This document shows positions 1-10,100 of a DNA stretch of 64,000 bases, in pieces. The stretch is taken from contig NZ_CP012673.1 of NCBI RefSeq assembly GCF_002950945.1, positions 8,632,501 through 8,696,500 on the forward strand, read 5' to 3'. Positions within the stretch are counted from its first letter, which is position 1. Every line of letters starts with the position of its first letter. The notes beneath the pieces are model-generated. The model was not told where the DNA came from. It ran no database searches and worked only from the letters and a program-made list of their open reading frames with translations. This DNA is from Sorangium cellulosum (GTDB taxonomy: Bacteria; Myxococcota_A; Polyangia; Polyangiales; Polyangiaceae). The position numbers were made by a program, and so were the translations under genes.

Positions 1-1572
1 CGGCCTCGTCTTGCCCGAGAAGACATCCCACCGCCACTGATCGATGAGCTTGCCGAACGGGAGGAACGCCACCTTGTCGAGCGCCTGCTTGAAGAGGAAG
101 TTGATGATCCCCTTCTCGCCCTCAGGCACCCTGTCGATGAGCCCCAGCGTCTTCAGGTAAGCCGGCGTGACCGAGAGGGCCAGCGTGTCCCCGATCCCCT
201 CGTGGAAACCGTCGTTGGCGCCCGCCTGGAAGAGGATCGGGAGCTCGTGGTACTGGTGATAATAGTACACGTGCCCGAGCTCGTGGTGGACCGTGAGGAG
301 ATCCTCCTCGGTGATCTCGGTGCACATCTTGAGGCGGAGATCGCCCCGATCGCCCACGTCCCAGGCGCTCGGGTGGCAGACGACCTCGCGATCCGCGGGC
401 TTCTTGAGGAGCGACCGCTCCCAGAACGTGGCCGGCAGCGGGTCGAACCCGAGCGAGGTGAAGAACCGCTCGCCGAGCGCGACCATCCGCTTCTCGTCGA
501 GCTTCTGCGCCTTGAGCTTCCTCGTCACGTCGAGCGAGGGCTGGCCCTTGTACGGCTCCATGAGCGCGTAGACGTTCGACCAGTCCTGAGCCCACATGTT
601 GCCGAGCAGGTGCGCCGGGATCGGGGCCTTCTCACCGATCCTGTCCTTGCCGTGGATCCCGCGCAGCCGCGCGCGCACGTGGCAGTGCAGCTCGTCGTAG
701 AGCGGCTTCAGCTTGCCCCAGAGCCGCTCGGCCTCGGCCTCGAACGCGTCCGGCGGCATGTCGTACCCGGCCCGCCAGAGCGCGCCGACGTCCGCGAAGC
801 CGATCTCCGCGGCCCCCTTGTTGCCGAGGGCGACGTACCGCTCGAACTTCGGCCGCATCGGCGGCGCGATCGCGTGCCAGCCCGTCCACGCCTCGAGCAG
901 CTCGTCCCATTTGCGGCTCGTCTTCAGGATGTCCGAGAGCTCGTCGATCGCGAGGCACCTCGGCGCCCCCGCGGCCTGTGCCCCCGGACGCGCGGTCCCG
1001 GGGCGCTCCGCCTTTCCCGGAGGGCAGTACTTGCCCTTGCCGTACAGGCTCATCATGTCGACCGAGAGCGCGGCGAGCTCCGCGCGCTCCGCCGGGTCGC
1101 TCGGGGCGGGCAGCGTGGTCGAGATCTTGAGCCGCGAGAGCTGGCGCGCGAGATCCCCGGGCAGCGCGAGGCCGTCGAAGCGCCTCGCCGCCTTCATCGT
1201 GCGGGTGAGGTACTCCATGCTCTCCTCCTCGGCCGAGGCGGAGATCGCGTCCGTGTCGTCGGTGATGAAGGTCTGGTTGACCCACGCCGCACGCGCCGCC
1301 TGGAGGCGCAGCCGGCGCAGCTCCCGGTCGACGCCGGCCAGGAAAACCTGCGCCTCCGCCGGGCTGGGGGGGGCGGGCCCGGAGGGCGCGGCTCTGGGCG
1401 CCGCGGGCGCTGCGGGCGCCGCCGCGGCCTCGGGCCCGGCGGGCGCCTCCGCGCTCGGGCACGGAGGATCCGCCGGGGGCGATGCGGCCCCGCTGCAGCC
1501 CGAACCGAGGCCGAGCGCGGCGAGCACCAGGGGGGGCAGGATCACCGTCCGGGCGAACGCATAACGGACCAC
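1..1572 (-). CDS. M2-family (peptidyl-dipeptidase A-like) zinc metallopeptidase lipoprotein, cut by left edge
   Basis: The minus-strand frame gives a continuous protein whose C-terminus lies beyond base 1. It carries the zinc motif HELGH at about residues 430-434, preceded by a second His, followed by a QAGANDGFHEGIGD-like stretch that supplies the third zinc ligand in M2 (ACE-type) peptidases. The N-terminus has a hydrophobic segment ending in a lipobox-like GSGC, then an Ala/Pro-rich linker, so I infer an envelope-anchored dipeptidyl carboxypeptidase. Start chosen is a GTG at 1572; another GTG at 1587 is in frame and equally possible. It is transcribed divergently from the phosphatase gene at 1815. 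Family assignment is firm from the motif context; substrate is unknown. Confidence 0.88.
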   Translation of the reverse strand, partial: MVRYAFARTVILPPLVLAALGLGSGCSGAASPPADPPCPSAEAPAGPEAAAAPAAPAAPRAAPSGPAPPSPAEAQVFLAGVDRELRRLRLQAARAAWVNQTFITDDTDAISASAEEESMEYLTRTMKAARRFDGLALPGDLARQLSRLKISTTLPAPSDPAERAELAALSVDMMSLYGKGKYCPPGKAERPGTARPGAQAAGAPRCLAIDELSDILKTSRKWDELLEAWTGWHAIAPPMRPKFERYVALGNKGAAEIGFADVGALWRAGYDMPPDAFEAEAERLWGKLKPLYDELHCHVRARLRGIHGKDRIGEKAPIPAHLLGNMWAQDWSNVYALMEPYKGQPSLDVTRKLKAQKLDEKRMVALGERFFTSLGFDPLPATFWERSLLKKPADREVVCHPSAWDVGDRGDLRLKMCTEITEEDLLTVHHELGHVYYYHQYHELPILFQAGANDGFHEGIGDTLALSVTPAYLKTLGLIDRVPEGEKGIINFLFKQALDKVAFLPFGKLIDQWRWDVFSGKTRP

Positions 1573-1814
1573 GGGCCCTTCATACACGCCGGACCGTGCC
1601 GAGGGAACCAGGAGCGACGTGGGATCCACGGCGCGCTCCGCGGCTGTCCCGCCCACGGCCCGAACCAACCGCCCGCAGTGACAGCTGCCAAGCGGCCGTG
1701 AACTGCCGCTAGAATGTCGACCCACGATGAGGAATGCGCTCGCATCCAGGCTCACGACCTCGGCGGTCCGCGACCTCGCCGCCCCGACGGGCGGGTGCAC
1801 ACCGGGCCAAAACC
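1573..1814. other. Divergent intergenic region (M2 peptidase / phosphatase)
   Basis: This 242-base gap separates two divergently transcribed genes and must hold both promoters. I see no convincing -35/-10 or sigma-54 pair and no repeat. An in-frame ATG at 1734 would extend the phosphatase gene into this gap, but the added residues look like untranslated leader. Confidence 0.5.
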
Positions 1815-2861
1815 ATGAGTGAGATCGAGAACTTCTCGTTCGTGATCGCGGGCGAGCTCGCCGGGATGGCCTACCCGCACGCGCCGGGCGCGCTCGACGA
1901 GCTCGCGGCGCTCGGCTTCCGCAGCGTGGTGTCGCTCTCGCGGCGGGCGCCGCCGCCGCACGCGCTCGGGCCGCTGATCCACCTGCACTGCCCGCTCGCG
2001 GACTTCACGCGCATCCCGAGCGTGGACCTGCTGCGCGCCGTGGCGTTCCTCGGCCGGGCGCCGAAGCCGGCCGCCGTCCACGGCGAGGGCGGCGTCGGGC
2101 GCACCGGCGTGGTGCTCGCGTGCCGCCTGGTGTCGCTGGGCAGGTCGTCGGCCGAGGCGATCGCCGAGGTGCGGCGCGCGCGGCCCGGGTCGATCGACCA
2201 CCCCGAGCTCGAGACGTCGGTCGAGGAGTTCGAGCTCTTCTACCGGAGCGAGCAGGAGCAGGCGACGCCGGTCCCCTTCAACTTCGCGCCCGCGTCGCCG
2301 CTCGACCGCGTCGTGCACGGCGCGGAGCGGCCCGGCTTCGGGATGCCGCTCTGGTCGACCTCCGGCATCCGCTCGTCCGTGCTCGCGCCGCCGAGCACCG
2401 CCGAGGCGCTCGACCCGAGCGACACGCCCGTGGAGTCGTGGCTCGGCTTCATGGCGCGGCAGGGCATGCGCGAGGTGCTCTGTCTGCTCGACGAGGGCGA
2501 GCTGGCGTCGCACCGGGTGCCGCTCCTCGGCCGCTACCAGCGCGAGTTCCTCCGCGTGACGCACGTGCCGCTCGAGGGCGGCGCGGTCGCGGTGCCCACG
2601 CCGGAGGCGCTGGAGCACGCGCTCGCCGCGCTGCGGCGCGCGGAGGCAGGCGGCTCGCCCATCGTGGTGCACTGCGCGTCCGGCGCCGGCCGCACGGGCG
2701 TCGTGCTCGCGGCGTGGCTGCGCGCCCGGCACGGCCTCGCCCCCGAAGCGGCGATCGCGGCCGTCCGCGATCACGCGCGGCACTTCGGCGCGCGCCGCGA
2801 GCCGCTGAAGGCGGGCCCAGGGGTGCGGGATCTGCTCGCGAGCGTGCCGGCGCGCGGGTGA
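1815..2861 (+). CDS. Tandem dual-specificity/tyrosine phosphatase-like protein, N-terminal domain lacking catalytic Cys
   Basis: The 348-residue protein has two consecutive cysteine-phosphatase folds. The second (about residues 190-348) has a complete P-loop signature, HCASGAGRTG, with Cys287 and Arg293, so it should hydrolyse phosphotyrosine or another phosphoester. The first (about 1-145) has HGEGGVGRTG at the same place: His89, Arg96 and the TG are kept but the Cys position (90) is Gly, so this half should be inactive and may bind phospho-ligands or regulate the other half. Start ATG at 1815 was chosen because the MSEIENF sequence begins the fold; an in-frame ATG at 1734 adds a low-complexity Arg-rich stretch. 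It is convergent with the GST-like gene 8 bases downstream. The substrate cannot be told. Confidence 0.88.
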   Translation: MSEIENFSFVIAGELAGMAYPHAPGALDELAALGFRSVVSLSRRAPPPHALGPLIHLHCPLADFTRIPSVDLLRAVAFLGRAPKPAAVHGEGGVGRTGVVLACRLVSLGRSSAEAIAEVRRARPGSIDHPELETSVEEFELFYRSEQEQATPVPFNFAPASPLDRVVHGAERPGFGMPLWSTSGIRSSVLAPPSTAEALDPSDTPVESWLGFMARQGMREVLCLLDEGELASHRVPLLGRYQREFLRVTHVPLEGGAVAVPTPEALEHALAALRRAEAGGSPIVVHCASGAGRTGVVLAAWLRARHGLAPEAAIAAVRDHARHFGARREPLKAGPGVRDLLASVPARG

Positions 2862-2868
2862 TCCGGGC

Positions 2869-3696
2869 TCACGCGGCGCGCGTTTCCCCGACCTTCAGCG
2901 CCCGCTGCTCGCGGTACAGGCGCAGCGCGAACGCGCCGGCCGGCTCGGCGCGCAGCGCCTCGACGAGCGCGCGCAGGGCCGCCGGCAGATCGCCGGGCAC
3001 GGGGAGCGGCACCGGGTAGCCCTCCGGCAGGAGCGCCGGGGCGGCGAGCGAGGCGAACGTGAGATCGGCGGCCGAGAAACGATCACCCGCGAGGAACGGG
3101 CGGCCGTCGCGCAGGCGCTCGTTCACCGCGTCGAAGACGGCGCGGATCCTGCCGCGCGAGCGCTCGGCGGAGGCGGCGTCGATGCGCATCGCGCGGTTCA
3201 TGAGCGCGCGGACGGCCGGAAAGTAGGCGCGGAACGCGCCGCGCCGGAGCCAAAAGGGCGCCGCCGCGCCCTCGGGCGTGGGGAAGGACCGCGCGAGGAG
3301 CGTGTACGAGAGCGCCTCGTCGGGCAGCAGGTGGTGGTAAACGACGCGGCGGGTCGCCGGGCCGAGCTCGCGGTCGAAGCGCTCCTCGAGCGACGCGACG
3401 TCGTCGCGGCGCGGGTCCGGCTCGCGGAAGAACAGCGCGTGCTCCGCCGGAACGAACTCGTCGGCGTAACGCAGGATGTCGGTCGAGTCGCCGAGCGCGC
3501 CCGCACGGGTGACGAGCACCGGGACGGTGCGGCCGCCGCCCGCGCGGAGCGCCGGGACCGCGTGGCCGAGCGGCGGGTAGGTTTCCTCCCGGTACGGCAC
3601 CCCGGCGCGATCGAGCGCCCACCGCGCCTTCTCGCAATAGTGGCTGAACGGGATGGTGATGAGGCGGAAGGGCGCGCCGGCGCCGGGCTCGGACAT
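2869..3696 (-). CDS. Glutathione S-transferase family protein
   Basis: The 275-residue protein starts with a thioredoxin-fold GST N-domain (residues about 10-90). It contains FSHYCEKARWALD, matching the Ser/Cys-containing active-site loop of GST-like proteins, and RTVPVL with the conserved cis-Pro before a GDSTDILRYAD glutathione-binding segment. An all-helical C-terminal domain follows (about 115-265). It probably acts in the cytosol in thiol conjugation or reduction. It lies downstream of the GH13 gene on the same strand with a 51-base gap, so co-transcription is possible. The family is clear; the substrate and subclass are not. Confidence 0.87.
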   Translation of the reverse strand: MSEPGAGAPFRLITIPFSHYCEKARWALDRAGVPYREETYPPLGHAVPALRAGGGRTVPVLVTRAGALGDSTDILRYADEFVPAEHALFFREPDPRRDDVASLEERFDRELGPATRRVVYHHLLPDEALSYTLLARSFPTPEGAAAPFWLRRGAFRAYFPAVRALMNRAMRIDAASAERSRGRIRAVFDAVNERLRDGRPFLAGDRFSAADLTFASLAAPALLPEGYPVPLPVPGDLPAALRALVEALRAEPAGAFALRLYREQRALKVGETRAA

Positions 3697-3747
3697 GAGG
3701 ATCTCCGCGACCGTGTGGGCTCGCCTGGACCGGCGAGCGCGCCCGCG

Positions 3748-5217
3748 TCAGCGCCGGATCTCGAAGAGGTGGATGCCGTACGCGGGCAGCTCGACGCCGA
3801 GGCCGCGCGACTGGTCGACGAGCTCGTCGCCGTCGCGCGGGAGCTCGTTGCCGCTCATGAGGTCGACCAGCAGGACCCTGCGCCCGGCGATGCCGGCGAT
3901 GTCGAGCGGGATGCGGCACCCGCTGCGCGACGGGGCGAAGTTGACCACCGCCACGAGCGGCGGGGTGGCGCGCGGCGCGCCGCGCGCCGGGACCGGCTCC
4001 CACCGGTAGACGACGAACGCGTCGCAGCCAGCGCCGCGCGGGGTGAGCGTCGCGAAGCTCCCGGTGCGCAGGATGGGGCGGCGCACGGCGGCGAGCAGCC
4101 GCTCGTGGAAGGCGAGGCACGCCTGATCGACCGGCTCCTCGACGGCGCGGGCGAGGTGGAGCGAGGCGCGCACCTGCCGCCCCTCGAGCTGGCCGTGGTG
4201 GATGAAGCGCATGCCGGGCACCGTCGCGGCGATGAACTCCGCGGCCCGGCGCCGGTCGGGCGGGAGCACGGCCGCGATGCGCGGCTCGTCGTGGTGCTCG
4301 ATGAAGCGGATGCTCCGCCGCTGGTAGTCGGCCGTCGCCGCGAGGTGGCCGCGGACCGAGGACGCCGAGGCGTGGCTCAACCGGTCGTAAAGGCTCTTGT
4401 CGAAGGTGTAGTCGAACCCGAGCATCTGCAGGTTCCACTCGAGGTCGCCCTGGGCCTCGGCGAGGAAGACGAAGCTCGGGTGCTCGCGGCGCACGGCGTC
4501 GATGGCCTCGGCCCAGAACTCGCCGCTCGCCTCGGCCTTTTTCTCTGCCGGCGGCCGCTTGGACCAGGTGCGCCGGAAGACGTCGTCGAGCACGAGCGCC
4601 GCCATGTCGCAGCGCACGCCGTCGCAGCGCGACGCGACGCCGCGGAGCGCCTCGATCGAGGCGGCGCGTGTGGCCGCGAGGCGGTAGTCGAGCTGGGCCG
4701 TGTCCGGCCACGGCGGGAAGTAGGGGTCGCGCCCGGCGAGCGGGGCGCCGTCGTCGCCGCGGAGGAAGTACTCCGGCTTCTCCTTCACCCAGTGGTGATC
4801 GCGCGCGACGTGGTTGGGCACGAAGTCGAGGATGAGCCCGATGCCGCGCGCCGCGAGGCGCCGGCGCAGATCGGCGAGCGCGGCGTCGCCGCCGAACGCG
4901 GGGTTCACCTCGTACCGCGCGACGGCGAACGGGGAGCCGGCCACGTCGGCCTCCGTCCAGTCCGGGAGCACGCGGTCGTACTCGGCGCGGAGGTCGGGGT
5001 TGGCGAGCGACAGGCGCGGGCCTTCCTGCCCGAGCGTCCACACGCCCATCAGGTAGACGTAGTCGACGCCGAGCGCCGCGAGCCTGTCGAGCGCCGCGTC
5101 GGGGACGCTGGCGAGCGTGACCCTGGCCTTCGCGGCGCGGGACAGCTCGTGGAGCCAGACGCGCGCGAACATGGCGTACAGCAAGGGGTGCTGGTGGGCA
5201 GGGACTAGGGAGCTCAT
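3748..5217 (-). CDS. Alpha-amylase family (GH13) glycosidase
   Basis: The 489-residue protein has the four conserved GH13 regions in order: LDFVPNH (region I), DGVRCDMA with nucleophile Asp204 (II), LAEA with acid/base Glu254 (III) and IEHHDEP with Asp310 (IV). All catalytic residues are present, so it should be an active alpha-glucan hydrolase or transglycosidase. There is no signal peptide, so it is probably cytosolic and works on storage glycans or trehalose-type sugars. The C-terminal 90 residues look like the usual beta-sandwich domain. ATG at 5217 was chosen because an upstream extension in the same open frame reads into the neighbouring gene's antisense. Specificity cannot be told. Confidence 0.9.
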   Translation of the reverse strand: MSSLVPAHQHPLLYAMFARVWLHELSRAAKARVTLASVPDAALDRLAALGVDYVYLMGVWTLGQEGPRLSLANPDLRAEYDRVLPDWTEADVAGSPFAVARYEVNPAFGGDAALADLRRRLAARGIGLILDFVPNHVARDHHWVKEKPEYFLRGDDGAPLAGRDPYFPPWPDTAQLDYRLAATRAASIEALRGVASRCDGVRCDMAALVLDDVFRRTWSKRPPAEKKAEASGEFWAEAIDAVRREHPSFVFLAEAQGDLEWNLQMLGFDYTFDKSLYDRLSHASASSVRGHLAATADYQRRSIRFIEHHDEPRIAAVLPPDRRRAAEFIAATVPGMRFIHHGQLEGRQVRASLHLARAVEEPVDQACLAFHERLLAAVRRPILRTGSFATLTPRGAGCDAFVVYRWEPVPARGAPRATPPLVAVVNFAPSRSGCRIPLDIAGIAGRRVLLVDLMSGNELPRDGDELVDQSRGLGVELPAYGIHLFEIRR

Positions 5218-5405
5218 CGGTTGAATTGGGGACGGCGGGCCCGCGAGGAAGTCGTGGGCAAGCGGCGTCGGCGGGGATTGTCTGCGCGCTCGGGTGGTCA
5301 CCGCAAGGGCGATCGCGCGGCGCGCGGCGCGTGTGAACGTCCCGCGCGAAGGTCGCTGCGCGGCAGCCCGTCCGCCCAGGCTGCCGGCGACGGCGCTCGG
5401 GCGTG

Positions 5406-6350
5406 TTACAGCGACCCGCGGCGCGGGCGGCGCCTGCGGGCGAGCGCGGCCACCGCGCCCAGCGCCACGAGCGGCAGGGCGATCGGCGTCGCGCCCTCCT
5501 CCGGCGAGAGCCGGCAGCCGCAGCCGCCCTGCTTCGGCTCCACCGGGGGCGGCGCCTCGTCGGGCGGGGCGTCGCCTGGCGACGTCTCGTCGGACGGCGC
5601 CGATTCGACGGGCTCGGTCCCCGGCTCGGACCCCTTCTCGCCGCCGGCCGCGTCGCTCTTCTCGTCGCCGGCCGCGTCCGCCTTCTCGTCCTTCTTCTTT
5701 TTCTTCTCGCCGGAGAAGACGATCGCGCGGCGGTCGATGACCTCGTTCTCGCCCTGCAGGGTGATCTTCTGCTTCTGGCCCATCTGCGCGCCGTCGCTGG
5801 CGCGCTTGATCACGAGCTCGTACTCGCCGGCCTCGAAGCCGCGATCGCGCCGGAGCACGAAGTCGAACTTGGTGATCGAGAAGATCTTGCCGCTGCCGTC
5901 CGAGAAGCCGACGTCCATGCTCTCGTTGATCGACTGCTGGTTCTGGAGCGGGATGCGGTTGAGGATCGGCTTCTCCGGCGACTGGTCGGTGAGCGCCCGC
6001 TCGTAGTGCACCGTGGGCGTGAACGAGAACAGCATCGGGATGTGCGCGAGGTGCGGCGTCCCTCCGTAGTTGATCGTCATCTTGAGCTTCCAGCGCCCGT
6101 CGATCTCCGTGGGCGAGCGATCGGCGATGGTGACGGTGCCGGCCGCGCGCGCCGCGCTCGCGGGCAGCCACGCCCCGAGCAGGGCGAGCGCGGCGGCGAC
6201 GAGGCGCGCGAGCAGGAGCCGGCGGCCGCCGCCGGGGAGGCGGCGCGCCGCGCGGGGGTGGGCGTGAGATCGAGGCTCCGCGCGCTGACGACGCGCGCCG
6301 AGCTGGGGCAGGTGACCGGTTCGAGGTCGGGCGGTTCGCATGCGCAGCAC
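5406..6350 (-). CDS. Secreted/surface protein with MYXO-CTERM-type sorting signal
   Basis: The protein (up to 314 residues) has an export signal (hydrophobic run LVAAALALLGAWLPASAARA after a long Arg-rich leader), an unrecognised folded region of about 150 residues, then a Lys/Glu/Asp/Ser/Pro-rich linker. It ends with GGCGCRLSPEE, a hydrophobic helix and a terminal Arg cluster. That Cys-containing tripartite tail is the MYXO-CTERM arrangement of myxobacteria, in which cleavage and anchoring place the protein on the cell surface. The folded part resembles no family I can name. The start is uncertain: ATG codons lie at 6350 and 6341, and both give an unusually long n-region. Confidence 0.85.
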   Translation of the reverse strand: MLRMRTARPRTGHLPQLGARRQRAEPRSHAHPRAARRLPGGGRRLLLARLVAAALALLGAWLPASAARAAGTVTIADRSPTEIDGRWKLKMTINYGGTPHLAHIPMLFSFTPTVHYERALTDQSPEKPILNRIPLQNQQSINESMDVGFSDGSGKIFSITKFDFVLRRDRGFEAGEYELVIKRASDGAQMGQKQKITLQGENEVIDRRAIVFSGEKKKKKDEKADAAGDEKSDAAGGEKGSEPGTEPVESAPSDETSPGDAPPDEAPPPVEPKQGGCGCRLSPEEGATPIALPLVALGAVAALARRRRPRRGSL

Positions 6351-6452
6351 GCTACCAGGGATTTCGGGAAAACGAGGCGCGCACGAGGGGCCTCGCGGCG
6401 CGCCGCGCGGGCCGGCGGCGCGCTGCGAAGGCCGCGCGGCGCGCTGCGGGGG

Positions 6453-6480
6453 AGGCAGCGCGCCGCGCGGCGCGCTGCCT
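6453..6480. terminator. Perfect 28-base GC palindrome after the 6480 stop codon
   Basis: AGGCAGCGCGCCGC is followed directly by its reverse complement, giving a 14-bp perfect stem without a loop. It touches the TGA of the minus-strand lipoprotein gene and precedes the start of the next minus-strand gene. There is no T-run, so it may be a GC-only terminator or an RNA-stabilising hairpin. The sequence just beyond (6411-6450) holds further imperfect copies of GCGCGGCGCGCTGC. Confidence 0.5.
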
Positions 6481-7085
6481 CAGTCCGGGAACCAGAGCAG
6501 CGCGTCGGACGCGGGCTGGTAGCAGGCCTGGCGGCCGGCTTCCTCGTTGTCGGTGCAGCTCGCGGTCTCCAGGCAGTCGACGATCTCGTAGCGGCCGGAG
6601 GCGTTGTAGATGGTCGTGAACATCGCCCGCTGGGCTGCCTCGAGCTTGCTGAAGGCGCTCTTGCAGGCGGCGACCGGGACGTTCTCGCAGCGCTGCATGC
6701 GCGCGCAGCGGGCCTCGAGGACGGCCTTCGCCGCCGGGTCGTCCGGGTTGATGTTGACGGCCACCTCGTCGTTGCACTCCAGGATGATCTGGCTCCGGTC
6801 CGGCGAGCTCTCGGTGGCGGCCTCCATGCGGCGCGAGAAGCAGCTCGTCATCGCGCGGAGGTAGGTTGGCGATGCGGTCGGGAACGCGGCCTTGCAGGCG
6901 TTCATGTGCTCCCAGGAGCTGCCGGCGCGCTTGAGCTTGGCGAGCGCGGCGCACCACTCGGCCTGGGCGGCGATCACGCCGTCGCGGTCGGGGAAGTTGG
7001 TGGGCCGCTGCGGACAAGCGGAGAGCAGGCCGAGCATCGACGCGGCCACCGCGATCGGCAGGGCCAAGGATCGAAGGGCGGGCAT
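6480..7085 (-). CDS. Small Cys-rich lipoprotein of unknown function
   Basis: The 201-residue protein begins with a typical lipoprotein signal: MPALRSLALPIAVAASMLGLLSAC, with lipobox LSAC at residues 21-24. The mature part contains about ten cysteines spaced through predicted helices (AEWCAAL, MNACKAAF, TSCFSRR, ARCARMQRC and others), suggesting disulfide-stabilised helical hairpins, as in several Cys-rich myxobacterial lipoproteins. I do not recognise the family. ATG at 7085 fits the signal peptide. The gene lies 58 bases downstream of the three-gene Asp-box lipoprotein cluster on the same strand and could be read from it. Confidence 0.82.
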   Translation of the reverse strand: MPALRSLALPIAVAASMLGLLSACPQRPTNFPDRDGVIAAQAEWCAALAKLKRAGSSWEHMNACKAAFPTASPTYLRAMTSCFSRRMEAATESSPDRSQIILECNDEVAVNINPDDPAAKAVLEARCARMQRCENVPVAACKSAFSKLEAAQRAMFTTIYNASGRYEIVDCLETASCTDNEEAGRQACYQPASDALLWFPD

Positions 7086-7143
7086 GGGGCGACCCTAGCA
7101 CGAGTGCACCGCCGGCGCGGAGCCTCCGCAACCACGCAATCGC

Positions 7144-10100
7144 TCAGGGCCGGTCCGGCAGGAGCGAGCAGCGGAGCCGAGCGCCGCCGCCGTCGCGGAG
7201 GCGGAGCGCGGCGGCCCCGCCGGGTCCGAGGACCGCGCCGAGGCCCGAGGCGGCGGAGGCGCCCCCGGCGACGGCGCGGACCTCGATCGCCTCCACGCAC
7301 AGGGCGCCGCGGCCGCCGGCGAGCAACGCCGTCGCGGGGGCGTCCTCCTCGAGCAGCGGCGCGCCGCTCCTCGAGGCCACCCGCAGGGTGGCGGGCAGCT
7401 CGGCGAGGAAGCGGTGCGAGGGCCGCGCGCCGCCGCAGCCCTCCGGGCCGATCTCGGCGAGCGACGCGAGGGAGCCGAGCGGCTCGAGCGGGCCGACCTG
7501 GCCGCGCTCGACGTCGAGCGGCCCCGCGAACACCTCCCCGGAGGCGACGGAGTAGCCGGCGATGGCGAAGCCGGGCGCGTCGAGCCGCCGGGCGAGCGTG
7601 AGCCTCGCGCCCGCCACGCCGGAGACCGGCGCGAGGCCGGCCATCTCGAGGGTGCCCTGCCGCCCGGCGAGGAGGAGGGTCCGCTTGCCTGCGTCGAAGG
7701 CGAGCAGGTCGCCCCCCGGCAGCTCGCCCGCGGCGGTGATCGTGCCGGCGTGCTCGAACGGAAGCAGCGCGGGCGACGCGGCGCTCGCCCGCGCGCGCCG
7801 CCCGGGCGGTCCGCGGAAGAGCAGCAGGAGATCGACGGGCGCCGCCGCGCCGGGCCCGAGCAACACAGGAACGACGCCGCCGGTCGGGTCGGCGAGCGCC
7901 GCGCCGCGGATCGACAGGCGCCGGGGCGCGACGGCGCCGGCGAAGGGCAGGATCACGCGGGCGGAGAGCGCGCCGTCGCGGAGCGCGCCGAGGGGGGAAG
8001 AAGAGGGGGTCCACAGCGAGACGACCGGGGGCGCGGCGTCCGGGGGCCGGATCGCGGCGGGGGTACCCGGGGCCGCGGCCGCGCCCGGGCGGGCGCGGCG
8101 CGGAAGGGCGGGCGCGGGCGCGGGCGGCGCGGGATCCGGGGCGGCGGCGGCGGGAAAAGACGGGGGGTCGTCGTCGAGCCGGCAGGAGAGGAGCGGCGGG
8201 GGTGCGGCCGGGAGCGCGAGGCTCGCGGCCGGCGTGTAGGGCGGCGGCGCGCGGCGCGGCGGCGGCGGAGGTCCGCCCCAGCCGAGGCGGACGAGCCCGT
8301 GATCGCCCATGGCGCAGCCGATCGGCGAGCAGGCGAAGGGGGTGCCCTCGTCGATCGGCGGCTCGATCCCGCGTGCGGGGGGCCCCTCGACAGGGCGCCA
8401 CGAGCGGCCGCCGTCGGTCGACTCGAAGAAGGCGGGCGGGTCGTCGGCGGTGGCGGCGAGCGCGAACCGCCCGCCGACGACGACGTGCGCGACGGCGTCC
8501 GGGAGGGGAAAGACCGCGATCGTGCCGGCGGCGTCGACGCGCACGCCGGTGATGCGGCCGCCGCGGCGGCGCGAGAGCGGAGGCGCGGCGGGCGGGGAAT
8601 CGGGCGGGGAATCGGGCGGGGAATCAGGCGGGGAACCGAGCCCGGGCGGGGCGCCGCGGGCGGGCGCGCCGGCGTCGGCGGCGTCGGGCAGGTGGATCCA
8701 GCCGCGCACGGCGCCGTCGTCGTCCTCCCAGAAGTCGGCGTCGACGAGGCGCGGCGACGCCGCGGCATCGGCAAACGCGGGGAAGAGGCCTCCCCTCAGC
8801 GCCGGGTCGTCGCCGCGCGCGTGGATCACGCGGACGCCCTCGGAAGAGCGCGCGGCGGGTCGCTCGCCCTCGCCCTCGCGGGACCGCGGGCGCAGCACGA
8901 GCGCGGTGACCGCGCCGCGCTCGCCGGGGATCCAGCGGTAGAGGCCGCGGGCGTCGTCGCCCTCGATCCAGCGCTCGACCCAGCGGCCGTCGCCGACGCG
9001 CACGCACACGCGCGCGGCGTGATCCTCGCCGGGCTCGCGCCGGGACGGCAGCGGCCGGGCGGCGGTCCAGGGCGACCGCGCCTCGTCGTCCGGCGCGGCC
9101 TCCTCCGGGCGCTCCGGGAAGTCGTGCAGCCCGGGCGGCGTGCTCCCGCATCGACCGGCGAACGCGAGGCGGCCGCTGTCGTCGCCGAGGAAGGCCGCCG
9201 GCGGGGGCGCGAGCGGATCGGGGTCGAGGCCGCGGGAGGGGAACGTCGCCTCCAGCGTCGGCGCGGAGAGCGTCGTCTCGAGGCGAAGCACCTGCGCGGC
9301 CTCGTGCGCGCACGCGAGCAGGACGCCGTCGCCGGCCCGGAACGGCTGGCAGCGGGCGTAACGCGGGTCGAGACCCGCGATCGCCGCCTCGTCGAGGGGC
9401 CGCGCGGTCGCCGCGGCGAGGACGGCGAGATCGCCGTCGCGGGCCACGAGCACCCTGCCGCCGTGGAGGAGCGCGCCGGTCGCCGCGGCCAGCGCGAGCG
9501 CCTCCGGGGCGAGCGCGCGGCGCGAGGGCGCGTCGCGCAGCGGGTCCCGCCCGGCCGGGAGGTGCAGCGAGGCCGCCGGCGCGTCGCGCGGCGGCGCGGG
9601 CGCGGCGGGCACAAGGCCCGCCGAGGTGACGTGGAGCGCGGCCCCACCCGAGGGTGCGAGCAGCGCGACGGCGCCGCTCGGCTCGGACAACATCGCCGTC
9701 GCGAGGCCGCGCGTCTCCAGCACGTCGATCCAGGAGGCGCCCCCGTCGAGCGTCACCGTGGCGCGGCCGACCATGTCGAGGCGCGCCGCGCGGCGCGCGT
9801 CGAGCGCCACCGCGTCGGCGACGCCGGCGACCCCGAAGCGGCGCACGGAGAGCGTGGCCGGGTCGACCTCGAGGAGGCCCCGGTCGCTGCGCAGGAGGAT
9901 CGACGCGAGGTAGGGCCGCGCGCCGCCGGGCGCGCCGACGTCGGCGATGGGCGCGAGCTCGCCGAGGAAGTCGCGGGCGCGGTAGACGCGGCCCTCGGAC
10001 CAGAGGACGAACCCGCCGCCGAGGCGCGCCGGGAGGGACCGGAACCCGCGGAGCGGCTCGGGCGCAGGCGCGGCGGCGAGCACGACGCCTCCCTCGAGGC

